Source: Prochlorococcus sp. AG-402-B19 (lineage in GTDB: Bacteria; Cyanobacteriota; Cyanobacteriia; PCC-6307; Cyanobiaceae). Taken from it: a DNA stretch of 64,000 bases. Of this stretch, positions 36,512-45,352 are shown one piece after another. The stretch is taken from the NCBI GenBank assembly GCA_003279615.1, contig QCHM01000006.1, forward strand, positions 1-64,000, in the 5' to 3' direction. Both the position numbers and the translations under genes were made by a program. Numbering within the stretch: the first letter of the stretch is position 1; every line of letters begins with the position of its first letter. The notes beneath the pieces were generated by a model. The model had not been told where the DNA came from. It made no database searches and saw only the letters and a program-made list of their open reading frames with translations.

Positions 36512-38308
36512 TTAGTCGAAACTTGATAGATTTTCAGATAAAGTTCTTTTTAGATCATCACGCAAACTTACTCTCAATCTATGATCTTCAATGGAGTTAG
36601 TACAAACTCTTATTAATACATTAGTTGATAAGGAAAAGCTCCATTCAATTGCTTGTTCCAAATCATCTAAGCATGCAACTTGCTTGTATTTCACTCCATA
36701 AGCTTTAGCAAGAGTAAGAGGACAAACTCGCTGAGGCATAAGAAAAATTTCTTCAAAATCTCCTTCTTGAATTTTGTCTATATTTAACTGATTAAAAATC
36801 CCCCCGCCACCATTATCTATCATAATTACAATTAGACTAATATTACTATCCTTGGAAAATAACCAACCATTTGTATCATGAAGGAGTGCTAAATCACCAG
36901 TAACTAAAATCATTCTTCCCATAATTATTGATAAACCCATCCCCATTGAAAGGGTCCCATCTATTCCTGAAGCCCCTCTAAAACCAAAGCATCTTCTTAA
37001 AAAAGCTCCATGACCAGAATAAGTTAACCAATCCCTTATTGGACTACTTGAGGCAAGCATTACAGGGATAGAAGCCGGAAGCAGACGAGGAAGTCTTCTA
37101 GCTAAAGCTGGCTCTGTAATTAACCCATTTCTAAATAACCTTTTATCAAGCCATTCATTAATAAATAAATCATATTTTATTAGCTTTAAAGTGAAATTTT
37201 CACTAATATTTTTTTCTAAAATTATTGGTTGTTTTGACATCTGTTCAAAGAATTTCTTCACCCAATAAGAAAATCCTTCACTAAATTGAATCGAGCCACC
37301 GATAGGGTCAAGATTTCGACAATCTCCCTCAGTAATTAATAATTGAATCTTTCCAGGTTTCTCTAACCAAAGATGTAATTTTCTACTTGGAGGTAGGGGA
37401 CCCAATCGTAAAACTTGGATTTCTTTGATTTTTTCAAATAAATCAGTTGAGAAAAGAAGCTCCCAGTGATTTATTAAACCTTCTTGCTTATTTTCAACTC
37501 CTGAAAGCGGATCAGCAAGAATTGGCCATCCAGTTAGATTTTGCCATTTATTTAACGCCATCCTAAAAGATACTAATTGTTCTACTTTTCCCCTCCATGG
37601 GCCAACAATTATTATCCCTAATGAAAATGGATCTAATTTTGGCAATTTTAAAGGTGGAAAATTATTAATAACCTCATCCTTTTTTGAAGTGAATTTATCC
37701 ATTAAAAATCTATCAATTTGCCATCCATTAAGAACTTTTTTCTGATCAAGCTGGCAAGGATGAAGAGGCTCTTCATAAGCAAGGTTTATATGAACTGGGC
37801 CAGGAGTTTTAATAGCCATTTCAAATGATTTTTCAACTAAAGAAACAAGTCCCTCTTTAGTAATCAAATGTATTCCTCCTCTTGGAGATTCATCAAAGTG
37901 TCTACAAACAGACTTCAAAAAATCCTGCTGATTAACTGCTTGATTAGCTCCACATTCTTTGAGGCGAGCAGGTCGATCTGCAGTTAAGAACAAAAGAGGA
38001 TGGCATGATCGATCTGCTTCAACAGCGGCAGGCAAAAGATTTGCGACAGCACTTCCAGAAGTTGTAATAACACCAGTTACATTTCCACTTGCTGCGCTTA
38101 TTCCTAACGCAAGAAATGCAGCCGATCTTTCATCAATTGATGTTATTAGAGTTAATTCTTTTTTCCTAGAGAGACTTGATGCTGCCAATGCAAGAGGGCC
38201 AGATCTACTGCCAGGGCAAAGAACAATACATTTCATTCCCTTTGCTACTAGAGTTTTAAGGAGCTCTAAGCTGATAAAAAAGTTGTAACGAGCTAATGAA
38301 ATTGCCAA
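36512..38308 (-). CDS. menD: SEPHCHC synthase MenD
   Basis: A 598-residue thiamine-diphosphate enzyme joining isochorismate and 2-oxoglutarate, the first committed step toward phylloquinone. The N-terminal VLCPGSRSGPLALAASSL, the glutamate-bearing SIDERSAAFLALGIS and ITTSGSAVANLLPAAVEAD, and the C-terminal ThDP/Mg motif VTGDLALLHDTNGW with MIDNGGGGIF are all present. The start is probably TTG 38308 (MAISLARYNFF). It forms a unit with menB and is divergent from lepB. Confidence 0.95.
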   Translation of the reverse strand: MAISLARYNFFISLELLKTLVAKGMKCIVLCPGSRSGPLALAASSLSRKKELTLITSIDERSAAFLALGISAASGNVTGVITTSGSAVANLLPAAVEADRSCHPLLFLTADRPARLKECGANQAVNQQDFLKSVCRHFDESPRGGIHLITKEGLVSLVEKSFEMAIKTPGPVHINLAYEEPLHPCQLDQKKVLNGWQIDRFLMDKFTSKKDEVINNFPPLKLPKLDPFSLGIIIVGPWRGKVEQLVSFRMALNKWQNLTGWPILADPLSGVENKQEGLINHWELLFSTDLFEKIKEIQVLRLGPLPPSRKLHLWLEKPGKIQLLITEGDCRNLDPIGGSIQFSEGFSYWVKKFFEQMSKQPIILEKNISENFTLKLIKYDLFINEWLDKRLFRNGLITEPALARRLPRLLPASIPVMLASSSPIRDWLTYSGHGAFLRRCFGFRGASGIDGTLSMGMGLSIIMGRMILVTGDLALLHDTNGWLFSKDSNISLIVIMIDNGGGGIFNQLNIDKIQEGDFEEIFLMPQRVCPLTLAKAYGVKYKQVACLDDLEQAIEWSFSLSTNVLIRVCTNSIEDHRLRVSLRDDLKRTLSENLSSFD

Positions 38309-38372
38309 AAGAAAAAACTACTTCAATTTTTACAAAAAACTTTCTAATGAGAAACTACTACAAAAAAAATTC

Positions 38373-38939
38373 ATGACACCTTCTGGATCAAAAAAAAATC
38401 AAACCCAAACTAGCTGGAAAGGATTATTTATTTGGATATTAATTGCGCTTTTATTAAGATGGCAAGTGGTTGAGCCTAGATGGATACCTTCTGGATCAAT
38501 GATCCCAACTTTGCAAATTCAAGACCGAATATTAATAGAAAAAATAACCCCAAGAATTAATAAGAAACTGAATAAGAATTTAAATTTAAATACAATTGTA
38601 ATTTTCAAACCTCCAAAAATTCTTACAGAGGCAGGTTACAGTGATGGTTCAGCGCTAATTAAAAGAGTTGTTGGATTACCTGGCGACAAAATAGAGATTT
38701 TAAATGGAAAACTATATAGAAATGAAAAAGAAATAAATGAGCCTTGGATTAAAGAACCCATTAAATACGAATTGGAATCAATAATCGTACCTCAATCATC
38801 GCTTTGGGTTTTAGGAGACAATAGAAACAACAGCTTAGATTCTCATATTTGGGGAGCTCTCCCAGAGAAGAATTTAATAGGAACGGCTCTTGCAAGATAC
38901 TGGCCATTAAAAAAAATAGGACCTATTCGGTTCCCATAA
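38373..38939 (+). CDS. lepB: Signal peptidase I
   Basis: A 188-residue membrane-bound serine protease that releases exported proteins from their signal peptides. A single N-terminal transmembrane helix (LFIWILIALLLRWQVV) is followed by box B, WIPSGSMIPTLQIQDRIL, with the catalytic Ser, and box D, LIKRVVGLPGDKIE, with the catalytic Lys. VLGDNRNNSLDSHIWG (box E) completes the active site. The short form is normal for cyanobacteria. The ATG start is clear; menD is divergent. Confidence 0.95.
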   Translation: MTPSGSKKNQTQTSWKGLFIWILIALLLRWQVVEPRWIPSGSMIPTLQIQDRILIEKITPRINKKLNKNLNLNTIVIFKPPKILTEAGYSDGSALIKRVVGLPGDKIEILNGKLYRNEKEINEPWIKEPIKYELESIIVPQSSLWVLGDNRNNSLDSHIWGALPEKNLIGTALARYWPLKKIGPIRFP

Positions 38940-39002
38940 CCTAAATTAAATGTTTTTGGCGTACGTTTTGCGATATTGTGTTATTACATAGAAAAAAACT
39001 GG

Positions 39003-39347
39003 ATGTTTAATCCTGAATTTTTAGCTACAGACAATAATGAAGGTCATGAGTCAAATGCTCTAATACAATATTTACAAGATCAACCTGCAGATGTTCTACA
39101 AAGGGTTGCTAAATCTGCCAGCCCAGAAATACAAGAAATAATTAGACACAATGTTCAAGGTCTACTTGGAATGCTTCCTGGAGAGCAGTTCGAAGTAAAA
39201 GTAACCTCAACCAAAGATAATTTGGCAAGTTTATTAGCCTCTGCAATGATGACTGGTTATTTTTTAAGGCAAATGGAGCAGAGAAAACAATTAGAGGAAA
39301 CACTTATATCAGATGAAGAGATGTCAGTCGATCCAGATAATATTTAA
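39003..39347 (+). CDS. DUF760 family protein
   Basis: A 114-residue protein from ATG 39003; the frame extends to TTG 38976 with a weakly plausible MCYYIEKNW. The core VLQRVAKSASPEIQEIIRHN and GLLGMLPGEQFEVKV are typical of DUF760, a family found in cyanobacteria and plastids whose function is unknown. It is soluble and mostly helical, with an acidic C-terminus. It lies 63 bases after lepB, and its stop overlaps the DUF4336 gene on the other strand by four bases. Confidence 0.8.
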   Translation: MFNPEFLATDNNEGHESNALIQYLQDQPADVLQRVAKSASPEIQEIIRHNVQGLLGMLPGEQFEVKVTSTKDNLASLLASAMMTGYFLRQMEQRKQLEETLISDEEMSVDPDNI

Positions 39348-40522
39348 TCACTAAATTTTTCTAGAGGATCTCTGGGGACTACACCAATTTTCAATAATCT
39401 TTGATCTAACCAGCTTAAAAACCCAAAGTCTCCTTGATTACTAGCCCAATTAGATTTATTAATTTTATTTTTTAAAGTGTTTATTTCATTTTTTGAGAAT
39501 CTAACTTTCCCACTGTAATGAGCAGAAATTAGCCAAGACATCCCTTGTAAGGATTCAACTTTCTTCAACCAAGTTAGAAAAGCTTTTTGAGCTCTAGGAA
39601 AAACCAGCCTTTCTATTACAGGAGCAATTTGTATTAGAGGAGTGTTTTTTCCAACAAGTTTTTTAGCAGATAACTCCCAATCTTTCTTCCAAGAAAAAGG
39701 GTATATTCCAAAATGTGCTCTTTTGTTTCTTAACTTTGGCTTGAAAGAATTTCCAAAAATTTCTTTTATTTTGGGTATCTCCAGTTTTTCAGGTCTTAGG
39801 TAAGAAGCAAAAAGAACCAAACGAAGCCATCCTTTTCTTCTTGCAATTGGTGTATCAATAAGTTCTTCAGAACCCTTCTCTCTTGAATGAAACAATAAAG
39901 GAGTAGGGTCTAAATCAAAGAGTTCTGGAGGAGTCTCTTCAATTCCCACAACTGCATCAGTAACCAGCAAAGATTTTGATGGTTTGTGGAAACAAGATAT
40001 TTCTTGGAAGCGTCCTAGACCAATATCAATTGGTCCCAATGAAATCCAGTCACAATAATCAATATGAGGGAATCCATCAGCCAATAAAATATTTGTTCTT
40101 TTAGAGGGAATTCCCAACCAATCAAAAGGCAATTGAAATGGGAAACTCCATTGTCCTGGGCAAACCCATATTTTTGAATCAGGAAAGGCTCTAGCCAAAG
40201 CAGGAAGAGCAATTTTATGTTCCAGACCAGAGGCCGTTGGTAAAACAATAGTTTTTACAGGACCAATTTTTTTTACAAGTACGTTGATGTCACTCAGCAA
40301 TTCTTCCGTCGGGGGGAGAGGGTTAATTATCATCAATCCATTCTTTACTCTTACAACTAATAACCTCACAGGGACAGCAACATAATAAATTCCCTGAAGT
40401 TGTTCAAAACTCCAAATCTGATTTGGAACTAATTCTCTGAATATTGTTCTTTTTCTACCATAAGGATAGAGCGGTAAAAGTGGCCACCAACTCCATTTCT
40501 GTTCAGAAGCTAGGTTACTCAT
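39344..40522 (-). CDS. DUF4336 metallo-beta-lactamase-like protein
   Basis: A 392-residue protein that I assign to DUF4336, a family related to the metallo-beta-lactamase fold. The N-terminus WSWWPLLPLYPYGRKRTI and GIYYVAVPVRLLVVRVKNG match cyanobacterial members. The usual HxHxDH metal motif is degenerate (LPTASGLEHKIALPALAR), so metal-dependent hydrolysis is doubtful. LLVTDAVVGIEETPPELF may be a structural or binding loop. No signal peptide is seen. It is immediately upstream, in the leftward sense, of nothing linked; the mntB stop lies 12 bases beyond its start. Confidence 0.7.
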   Translation of the reverse strand: MSNLASEQKWSWWPLLPLYPYGRKRTIFRELVPNQIWSFEQLQGIYYVAVPVRLLVVRVKNGLMIINPLPPTEELLSDINVLVKKIGPVKTIVLPTASGLEHKIALPALARAFPDSKIWVCPGQWSFPFQLPFDWLGIPSKRTNILLADGFPHIDYCDWISLGPIDIGLGRFQEISCFHKPSKSLLVTDAVVGIEETPPELFDLDPTPLLFHSREKGSEELIDTPIARRKGWLRLVLFASYLRPEKLEIPKIKEIFGNSFKPKLRNKRAHFGIYPFSWKKDWELSAKKLVGKNTPLIQIAPVIERLVFPRAQKAFLTWLKKVESLQGMSWLISAHYSGKVRFSKNEINTLKNKINKSNWASNQGDFGFLSWLDQRLLKIGVVPRDPLEKFSD

Positions 40523-40534
40523 AGTTGTAAAAAA

Positions 40535-41407
40535 TTAATCATTTTTTATTAGAGATTGGTTTTTAAATATTCCATATCTTGGAGCGAATAAAAATGCTAT
40601 TAGAAATATTAATGTTTGAACTAAAACGATAGATCCACCTGTTTCAATATCAGACCAATAACTTATATAGACACCTAGAAAACTTGAGAATGAGCTGCTA
40701 ATAACTGCTAATAAAGTCATTTGATCAAAACGATCAGTTAACAAGTATGCTGTAGCACCAGGCGTAATAAGCATTGCTACTACGAGGATAATTCCAACAG
40801 TTTGCAAACCAACTACTGCTGATAGAGATAATAAAGTTAATAATAAATAATGAAGTATACCTGTATTAATTCCTATAGATCTAGCATGCTTAGCATCAAA
40901 ACAATAAAGCATTAAATCTTTTCTAAATATTAGCAAAATAGATATAACAATAAACGAAATTATTAAAGTCTGGTTAACATCTGAACGCGAGATCCCCAGA
41001 GGACTTCCAAAAAGTATTTGCATTAGATCAATATTACTTTTTATTTTTGAAACCAATACAAGACCTAATGCAAAAAAGCCAGTAAAAACAAGTCCTATTA
41101 CTGTATCTTCTTTAATTCTAGATTTCTGCTTAACAAATCCAATCAAAGCAACTGAACCAACTCCAAAAACAAAAGCACCTAAGGAAAAAGGGAGCCCTAA
41201 TGCATAAGCAACAACCACCCCTGGCATAACCGCATGGGAAACTGCGTCACCCATTAATGCCCAACCTTTTAAGGTCATATAACAAGATAAAAGTCCACAA
41301 ACACCTCCCACTAATGCGCTAACCATTAAAGCTCTTCTCATGAAGTCATGAGTTAATGGATCCAATAGCCAATCAATTGGCGTAATGGAAATTAGAAATT
41401 CACTCAT
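40535..41407 (-). CDS. mntB: Manganese ABC transporter permease
   Basis: A 290-residue polytopic membrane protein with about eight hydrophobic helices, of the ABC-3 family that imports manganese, zinc or iron. The cluster order (binding protein, ATPase, permease) and the binding protein's similarity to MntC indicate manganese. The typical GDAVSHAVMPGVVVAYALG and PGATAYLLTDRF segments are visible. The start overlaps the mntA stop by eight bases. Manganese supply matters for the oxygen-evolving complex. Confidence 0.88.
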   Translation of the reverse strand: MSEFLISITPIDWLLDPLTHDFMRRALMVSALVGGVCGLLSCYMTLKGWALMGDAVSHAVMPGVVVAYALGLPFSLGAFVFGVGSVALIGFVKQKSRIKEDTVIGLVFTGFFALGLVLVSKIKSNIDLMQILFGSPLGISRSDVNQTLIISFIVISILLIFRKDLMLYCFDAKHARSIGINTGILHYLLLTLLSLSAVVGLQTVGIILVVAMLITPGATAYLLTDRFDQMTLLAVISSSFSSFLGVYISYWSDIETGGSIVLVQTLIFLIAFLFAPRYGIFKNQSLIKND

Positions 41408-42197
41408 TTACAAAATCTTTACTTGAAGTCGGCCCCGATAAAGGATTTGGTGGAATTCCTCCAAATGTTTTATTTAGATTTTCCGAAGTAAAAACTTCCG
41501 AGGTTTCACCATAAGCAAGAACAGTCTTATTGATAAGAACAACAAAATCACAAAAATCTCTCACATGATTCAAATCATGAGTAGATATCAAAATAGTGTG
41601 TCCTTCTTGTCGAAACTGAAGAAATAGCTCAGCCATAAGCTTTTCAGTAGGTACATCAACTCCCGAAAAAGGCTCGTCTAAAAGAAGTACTGATGCCCGC
41701 TGAGCAATTGCTCTTGCAAGAAAAGCTCTTTTGCGTTGTCCTCCTGATAAAGATCCTATTGGTCTCTCTCTGAGATCCAAAAGATCAACTCTTTCAAGGG
41801 CATGAACAACGGCTCTTCTATCAGATTCTCTTGGTATTCGGAAAATATTCATAGCGCCATATCTGCCCATCATCACAACATCCCAAACGCTCACGGGGAA
41901 TGAATAATCTATCCCTTCGTTTTGTGGAACATATGCAACCGATTGCTCCTTCTGGGCTTGATTAACCTTTATACCATTGATCCTGATTTTCCCCCTTGAA
42001 GGTCTAACAAAACCCATCAAAGCCTTGAAAAAAGTTGATTTTCCTGCACCATTCATCCCCACAAGACCACATATAGATCCAGCCTTTAAATTTAAACTTG
42101 CGTCATAGAGAGCAACTGTACCGTTGTAGTCAACACAAACTTGGTCTGCCTCAATACGCATAAAATCTTTCTCATGGCTTTTAAAAATTGGGTTCAT
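41400..42197 (-). CDS. mntA: Manganese ABC transporter ATP-binding protein
   Basis: A 265-residue ABC ATPase. Walker A is GMNGAGKSTFFK, the Q-loop follows in YVPQNEGI, the signature is SLSGGQRKRAFLARA, Walker B is VLLLDEPFSGVD and the H-loop is STHDLNHV. Its ATG overlaps the mntC stop codon, and its own stop overlaps mntB, so translation of the three genes is coupled. It powers import through MntB. Confidence 0.9.
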   Translation of the reverse strand: MNPIFKSHEKDFMRIEADQVCVDYNGTVALYDASLNLKAGSICGLVGMNGAGKSTFFKALMGFVRPSRGKIRINGIKVNQAQKEQSVAYVPQNEGIDYSFPVSVWDVVMMGRYGAMNIFRIPRESDRRAVVHALERVDLLDLRERPIGSLSGGQRKRAFLARAIAQRASVLLLDEPFSGVDVPTEKLMAELFLQFRQEGHTILISTHDLNHVRDFCDFVVLINKTVLAYGETSEVFTSENLNKTFGGIPPNPLSGPTSSKDFVNE

Positions 42198-43162
42198 TAT
42201 TTTTTCACTTCTGTAATGGATAGGCCCTTAGTAATTAATCGAACATTGTGCCTTAGTAAATCTATATAGGTAGGAGCAGGACCATTTAGATCTGAGAGTG
42301 AATCAACGTAGAAAGTTCCACCAAAAACAGCTCCACTTGATTTCGCCACTTCCATTTGTGCTTCTGCACTCACAGTACTTTCGCAAAAAATTGTTGGGAC
42401 TTTATTTTCTTTGATTTTTTTTATTAGATTCACCATTCTCCTTGGGGTTACTTGACTTTCAGCATTAACTGGCCACAAATATGCCTCTTTCATTCCGTAA
42501 TCACGGGCCAGATAAGTAAAGGCTCCTTCACATGTCACCAAAAATCTTCTTCTCTTCGGAATAGAGGATAAAGAATCCCTTAGCTCTTTATCAAGTGATT
42601 CAAGTTTAGCTTTATAGGTTGAAGCGTTAGATGAATATTCAATAGCTCCATCAGGATCAATTTCGATAAAAGCATCGACTATTTTATCTACATAATTCAT
42701 AGCTCTTTTGGGTGACATCCAGGCATGAGGATTTGGCCTGCCTGCATAAGCATCACCTTCTATAAATAATGGCTTTATCCCCTCAGTTAATTTCACCTTG
42801 GGAATATCACCCGCACTACTCATAAATTTCGAAAACCAAGCTTCAAGACCTAAACCATTTTCAATAATCAGTTTTGCTCCTTTAGTTTTTACAATATCAC
42901 TAGGTGTAAATTGATAACTATGGATTTCTGCTCCTGGTTTCGTTATTGATTCAACTAGAAGTCTATCCCCAGCAACATTTCTAGCAAGATCGGCCAAAAT
43001 TGTAAACGTAGTTAAAACGAAAGGTCTTTCATAGCTTGGTCTATAAGTCTTTTTATTTACACATCCTGTCAAGAATAAAATGTTTAAAGCAAGTAAAAGA
43101 GATAAACTAAGTATCTTATTTTTCTTATAAATATACTCAGAAAAGATCTTTTTATTAAACAT
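42197..43162 (-). CDS. mntC: Manganese-binding periplasmic lipoprotein MntC
   Basis: A 321-residue cluster A-I solute-binding protein. The signal peptide has a lipobox LFLTGC (Cys near residue 34). The mature part contains VLTTFTILADLARNVAG, GAEIHSYQFTPSDIV (first His ligand), NPHAWMSPKRAM (second His), and the CEGAFTYLARDYGM and FCESTVSAEAQ segments seen in Synechocystis MntC as I remember it. Metal choice is inferred from that similarity. It is the first gene of the mntCAB operon, with a candidate promoter directly upstream. Confidence 0.9.
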   Translation of the reverse strand: MFNKKIFSEYIYKKNKILSLSLLLALNILFLTGCVNKKTYRPSYERPFVLTTFTILADLARNVAGDRLLVESITKPGAEIHSYQFTPSDIVKTKGAKLIIENGLGLEAWFSKFMSSAGDIPKVKLTEGIKPLFIEGDAYAGRPNPHAWMSPKRAMNYVDKIVDAFIEIDPDGAIEYSSNASTYKAKLESLDKELRDSLSSIPKRRRFLVTCEGAFTYLARDYGMKEAYLWPVNAESQVTPRRMVNLIKKIKENKVPTIFCESTVSAEAQMEVAKSSGAVFGGTFYVDSLSDLNGPAPTYIDLLRHNVRLITKGLSITEVKK

Positions 43163-43179
43163 ATATTTGAAATTAGAAA

Positions 43180-43209
43180 ATATTAATGTCTTATCTAAAT
43201 ATAAGTCAA
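43180..43209 (-). promoter_or_regulatory. Candidate sigma70-type promoter of mntCAB
   Basis: On the minus strand TTGACT (43209-43204) and TAATAT (43185-43180) are separated by 18 bases, and the -10 ends 17 bases before the mntC start codon. Transcription would begin about ten bases before the ATG, leaving almost no leader. No manganese-repressor site is recognised. Confidence 0.4.
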
Positions 43210-43236
43210 AGATATACCAGAATAACAGTTATAAAC

Positions 43237-44592
43237 TTAAACTGATTTTACTTTGTAATTAATAGATTGAGACTGAATCCATTCTTTTGATTGCTTTAAA
43301 AAAGCCACCCAATCAACTCTTTCAAGTTCAGCAGCTTTTGATACTAGTTGAGGAGCTTGTTGCTTAATAAGTTTTAAATCAGGTTGAGTTACTCCATTAT
43401 TGAGAGCCATCCAATCAGCCATCGATCTTCCAACCACTCTGGTTAAATAAGCAGCACTCAAGGCCTGAATTGTTCCAGCAGCCACCCAAGAGGAGCCATC
43501 AAGCTTTGCCAAACTCAACAAAGACTGTCCACTCCATTCGACAACTCCTTGAGCGATTGCAGCCATTGCTAGTTGTCTTGAGACTGCCTCAAGTAATTCT
43601 GGCTTCATTTTGGAAGACCATATTTTCGACATTTCTTTGATCATCAAGCCATTAACAACTGCAACTGCAAGCAAATCAGTTGAGGCGACAGGGGAGGCGA
43701 AAACGATACCAGCAACTATCCATTGAGATCTTGTTTGAATAACCTTGAATTTTTCTCTTCTTAATTTTTCTAAATCTTTTTGCCAAGAAGTATGCAATCG
43801 AGACAAAAGTCTTTGCTTGGTAATGTCTGTATTCTTCTTTGGATTTTCAAGAAGTTTCTTAATTGGAGAAAGAACCGTTGCCATTTCTGTTTGAGATCCA
43901 TCCCATTTCAATACTCTGTTAGTCCATCTATCAGGTAATTGAGCCTCCAATGCATTTCGCTCATCAGACCAATCAGTAGATTCTTTACTTGCAACCATTA
44001 GCCAGGCTGGTTGATCTGTAGGGATATTTTTAATCCACAAAAGATCAGCTGCGCTCATTGGAAGTGCCAAAGAATAAACAATAAAATCTTGTTCTTGGAT
44101 TAAATCTGGCAAAACCCAATTTCGATCTCTTACCGGAAGAGCTGGTGGGAAAGAAACTTTTATTTGATTTTTTATTCCTAAAACTTTTTCCAGTTGCTCT
44201 TTATCAGGCAATTTTACGCCTTTTGTTTTCAAGAAACCAATGCTTTGATCTTCGCTTCTATCAATAATTTTTTGCAAGGAATTTATTCTTTCTTTTTTTC
44301 TTTCACTTTGCTCTCCATCCTCAAGTAAGTACTCAAAATTCTCTAAAACGTCATGACATCTTCTTACCCATCCTTGAACAGTTGAGGGAGCATCAAATGA
44401 AACCTTCCCTGGTTTTAAAAAATAAAAAATACAACCAAGTCCTAATAGCAATCCAAGTCCACCCCCAGGAATATGGGCCACATCACTCAAAACCCATTGA
44501 CCTGTGATAGTTAGCCCAATAAAAAGACTAATTTTCGGAATCGAAAAAGAAGGCAAGGTGAGAGGAGATTTTGTTAATGAATGATTTTCCAC
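43237..44592 (-). CDS. DUF697-containing membrane protein
   Basis: A 451-residue protein with two N-terminal hydrophobic segments (residues about 20-62), a central soluble part, and a C-terminal DUF697-like region (about 285-400; IVAGIVFASPVASTDLLAVAVVNGLMI, AAYLTRVVGRSMADW). DUF697 often follows a GTPase domain. Here the middle (LPVRDRNWVLPDLI, AWLMVASKESTDWSDERN) lies where a G domain would be, but no P-loop GxxxxGKS is visible, so GTP binding appears lost. The start codon is GTG 44592. It lies directly upstream of mntC on the same strand with a 74-base gap; no functional link is known. Confidence 0.7.
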   Translation of the reverse strand: MENHSLTKSPLTLPSFSIPKISLFIGLTITGQWVLSDVAHIPGGGLGLLLGLGCIFYFLKPGKVSFDAPSTVQGWVRRCHDVLENFEYLLEDGEQSERKKERINSLQKIIDRSEDQSIGFLKTKGVKLPDKEQLEKVLGIKNQIKVSFPPALPVRDRNWVLPDLIQEQDFIVYSLALPMSAADLLWIKNIPTDQPAWLMVASKESTDWSDERNALEAQLPDRWTNRVLKWDGSQTEMATVLSPIKKLLENPKKNTDITKQRLLSRLHTSWQKDLEKLRREKFKVIQTRSQWIVAGIVFASPVASTDLLAVAVVNGLMIKEMSKIWSSKMKPELLEAVSRQLAMAAIAQGVVEWSGQSLLSLAKLDGSSWVAAGTIQALSAAYLTRVVGRSMADWMALNNGVTQPDLKLIKQQAPQLVSKAAELERVDWVAFLKQSKEWIQSQSINYKVKSV

Positions 44593-44821
44593 GATTTCAA
44601 TAAATACAGTTTCTTCTTAGCTAACTTTCATTTTAAAGCAAATTTTCCCTTAATAACCGCAAAGAAAGAAGGTTTTACGTTTTTAAGAAGAAAAATTTAT
44701 GCCTAAATAAATCAAATCATCCCCCGGAATCAATATCCTTAGATGTGAAAGTGCTAATCAAGATATTCAAATATGTCGCAAAAGTACCGGCTATGCGTCA
44801 CACTTGCCCCTATTGGCAAAT

Positions 44822-45352
44822 ATGTTCATGGGTGACTCTTACACCAATAATCAGTCAGGTGGTGGCGATTTCCAAAACCAAAGACAAAATGGTCGTAATA
44901 ACTTTAGAGGTGGCCGAGGTCCTAACAATAGAGAGGGAGGCTTTCGTATTCGCTTAAGTGATAATGAAATGCGAGCAGCCAGATCATTACAAGAAGCCTT
45001 TAATCTTCGATCTACTGTCGCTGTTCTAGGTTTCGCAGTAAGAACTCTTGCGCAAATGCTTGAAGACGGAAGTCTTGAAAATTTAGTCAACGAATATAGA
45101 TCTCAAGCGCCTGCCAATGACCAAAGAAGAGGCAGGGGTAACAGCGGAAAATATAACGGTGAAAATAACAACTCAGTGAACACAAAGCCCAACCCTTTTG
45201 CAAGGCCAGAAAAACCAGTTAAAGGGCAAGAGGTCGCTGATACTGATCAGGGAAAAAATGTTACTCAAGATCCTGAAGAAAAAGATAATGATCAAGCAAC
45301 AGCAGCAAGTTCAAATGAAGTTGATTCCACAGATACAAGCGAGCAAGGATAA
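44822..45352 (+). CDS. Ribbon-helix-helix-like protein with RGG-rich N-terminus
   Basis: The protein has 176 residues from ATG 44822; ATG 44828 and TTG 44804 are alternatives. The N-terminal 35 residues are glycine/asparagine/arginine-rich with RGG-type steps (NNFRGGRGPNNREGG). A compact core follows, GFRIRLSDNEMRAARSLQ then helix STVAVLGFAVRTLAQMLED; strand-helix-helix order and spacing resemble the ribbon-helix-helix (MetJ/Arc) DNA-binding fold. The C-terminal half is a disordered acidic tail. It could bind DNA or RNA. The family is not named with confidence. Its stop is directly followed by the trpS start. Confidence 0.7.
   Translation: MFMGDSYTNNQSGGGDFQNQRQNGRNNFRGGRGPNNREGGFRIRLSDNEMRAARSLQEAFNLRSTVAVLGFAVRTLAQMLEDGSLENLVNEYRSQAPANDQRRGRGNSGKYNGENNNSVNTKPNPFARPEKPVKGQEVADTDQGKNVTQDPEEKDNDQATAASSNEVDSTDTSEQG

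Noticed and set aside
44745-44957. Rightward 70-codon frame ahead of and inside the RHH/RGG gene
   Set aside because: It is out of frame with a clearly structured protein and starts in spacer; a 20-codon ATG frame at about 44773 is equally weak.
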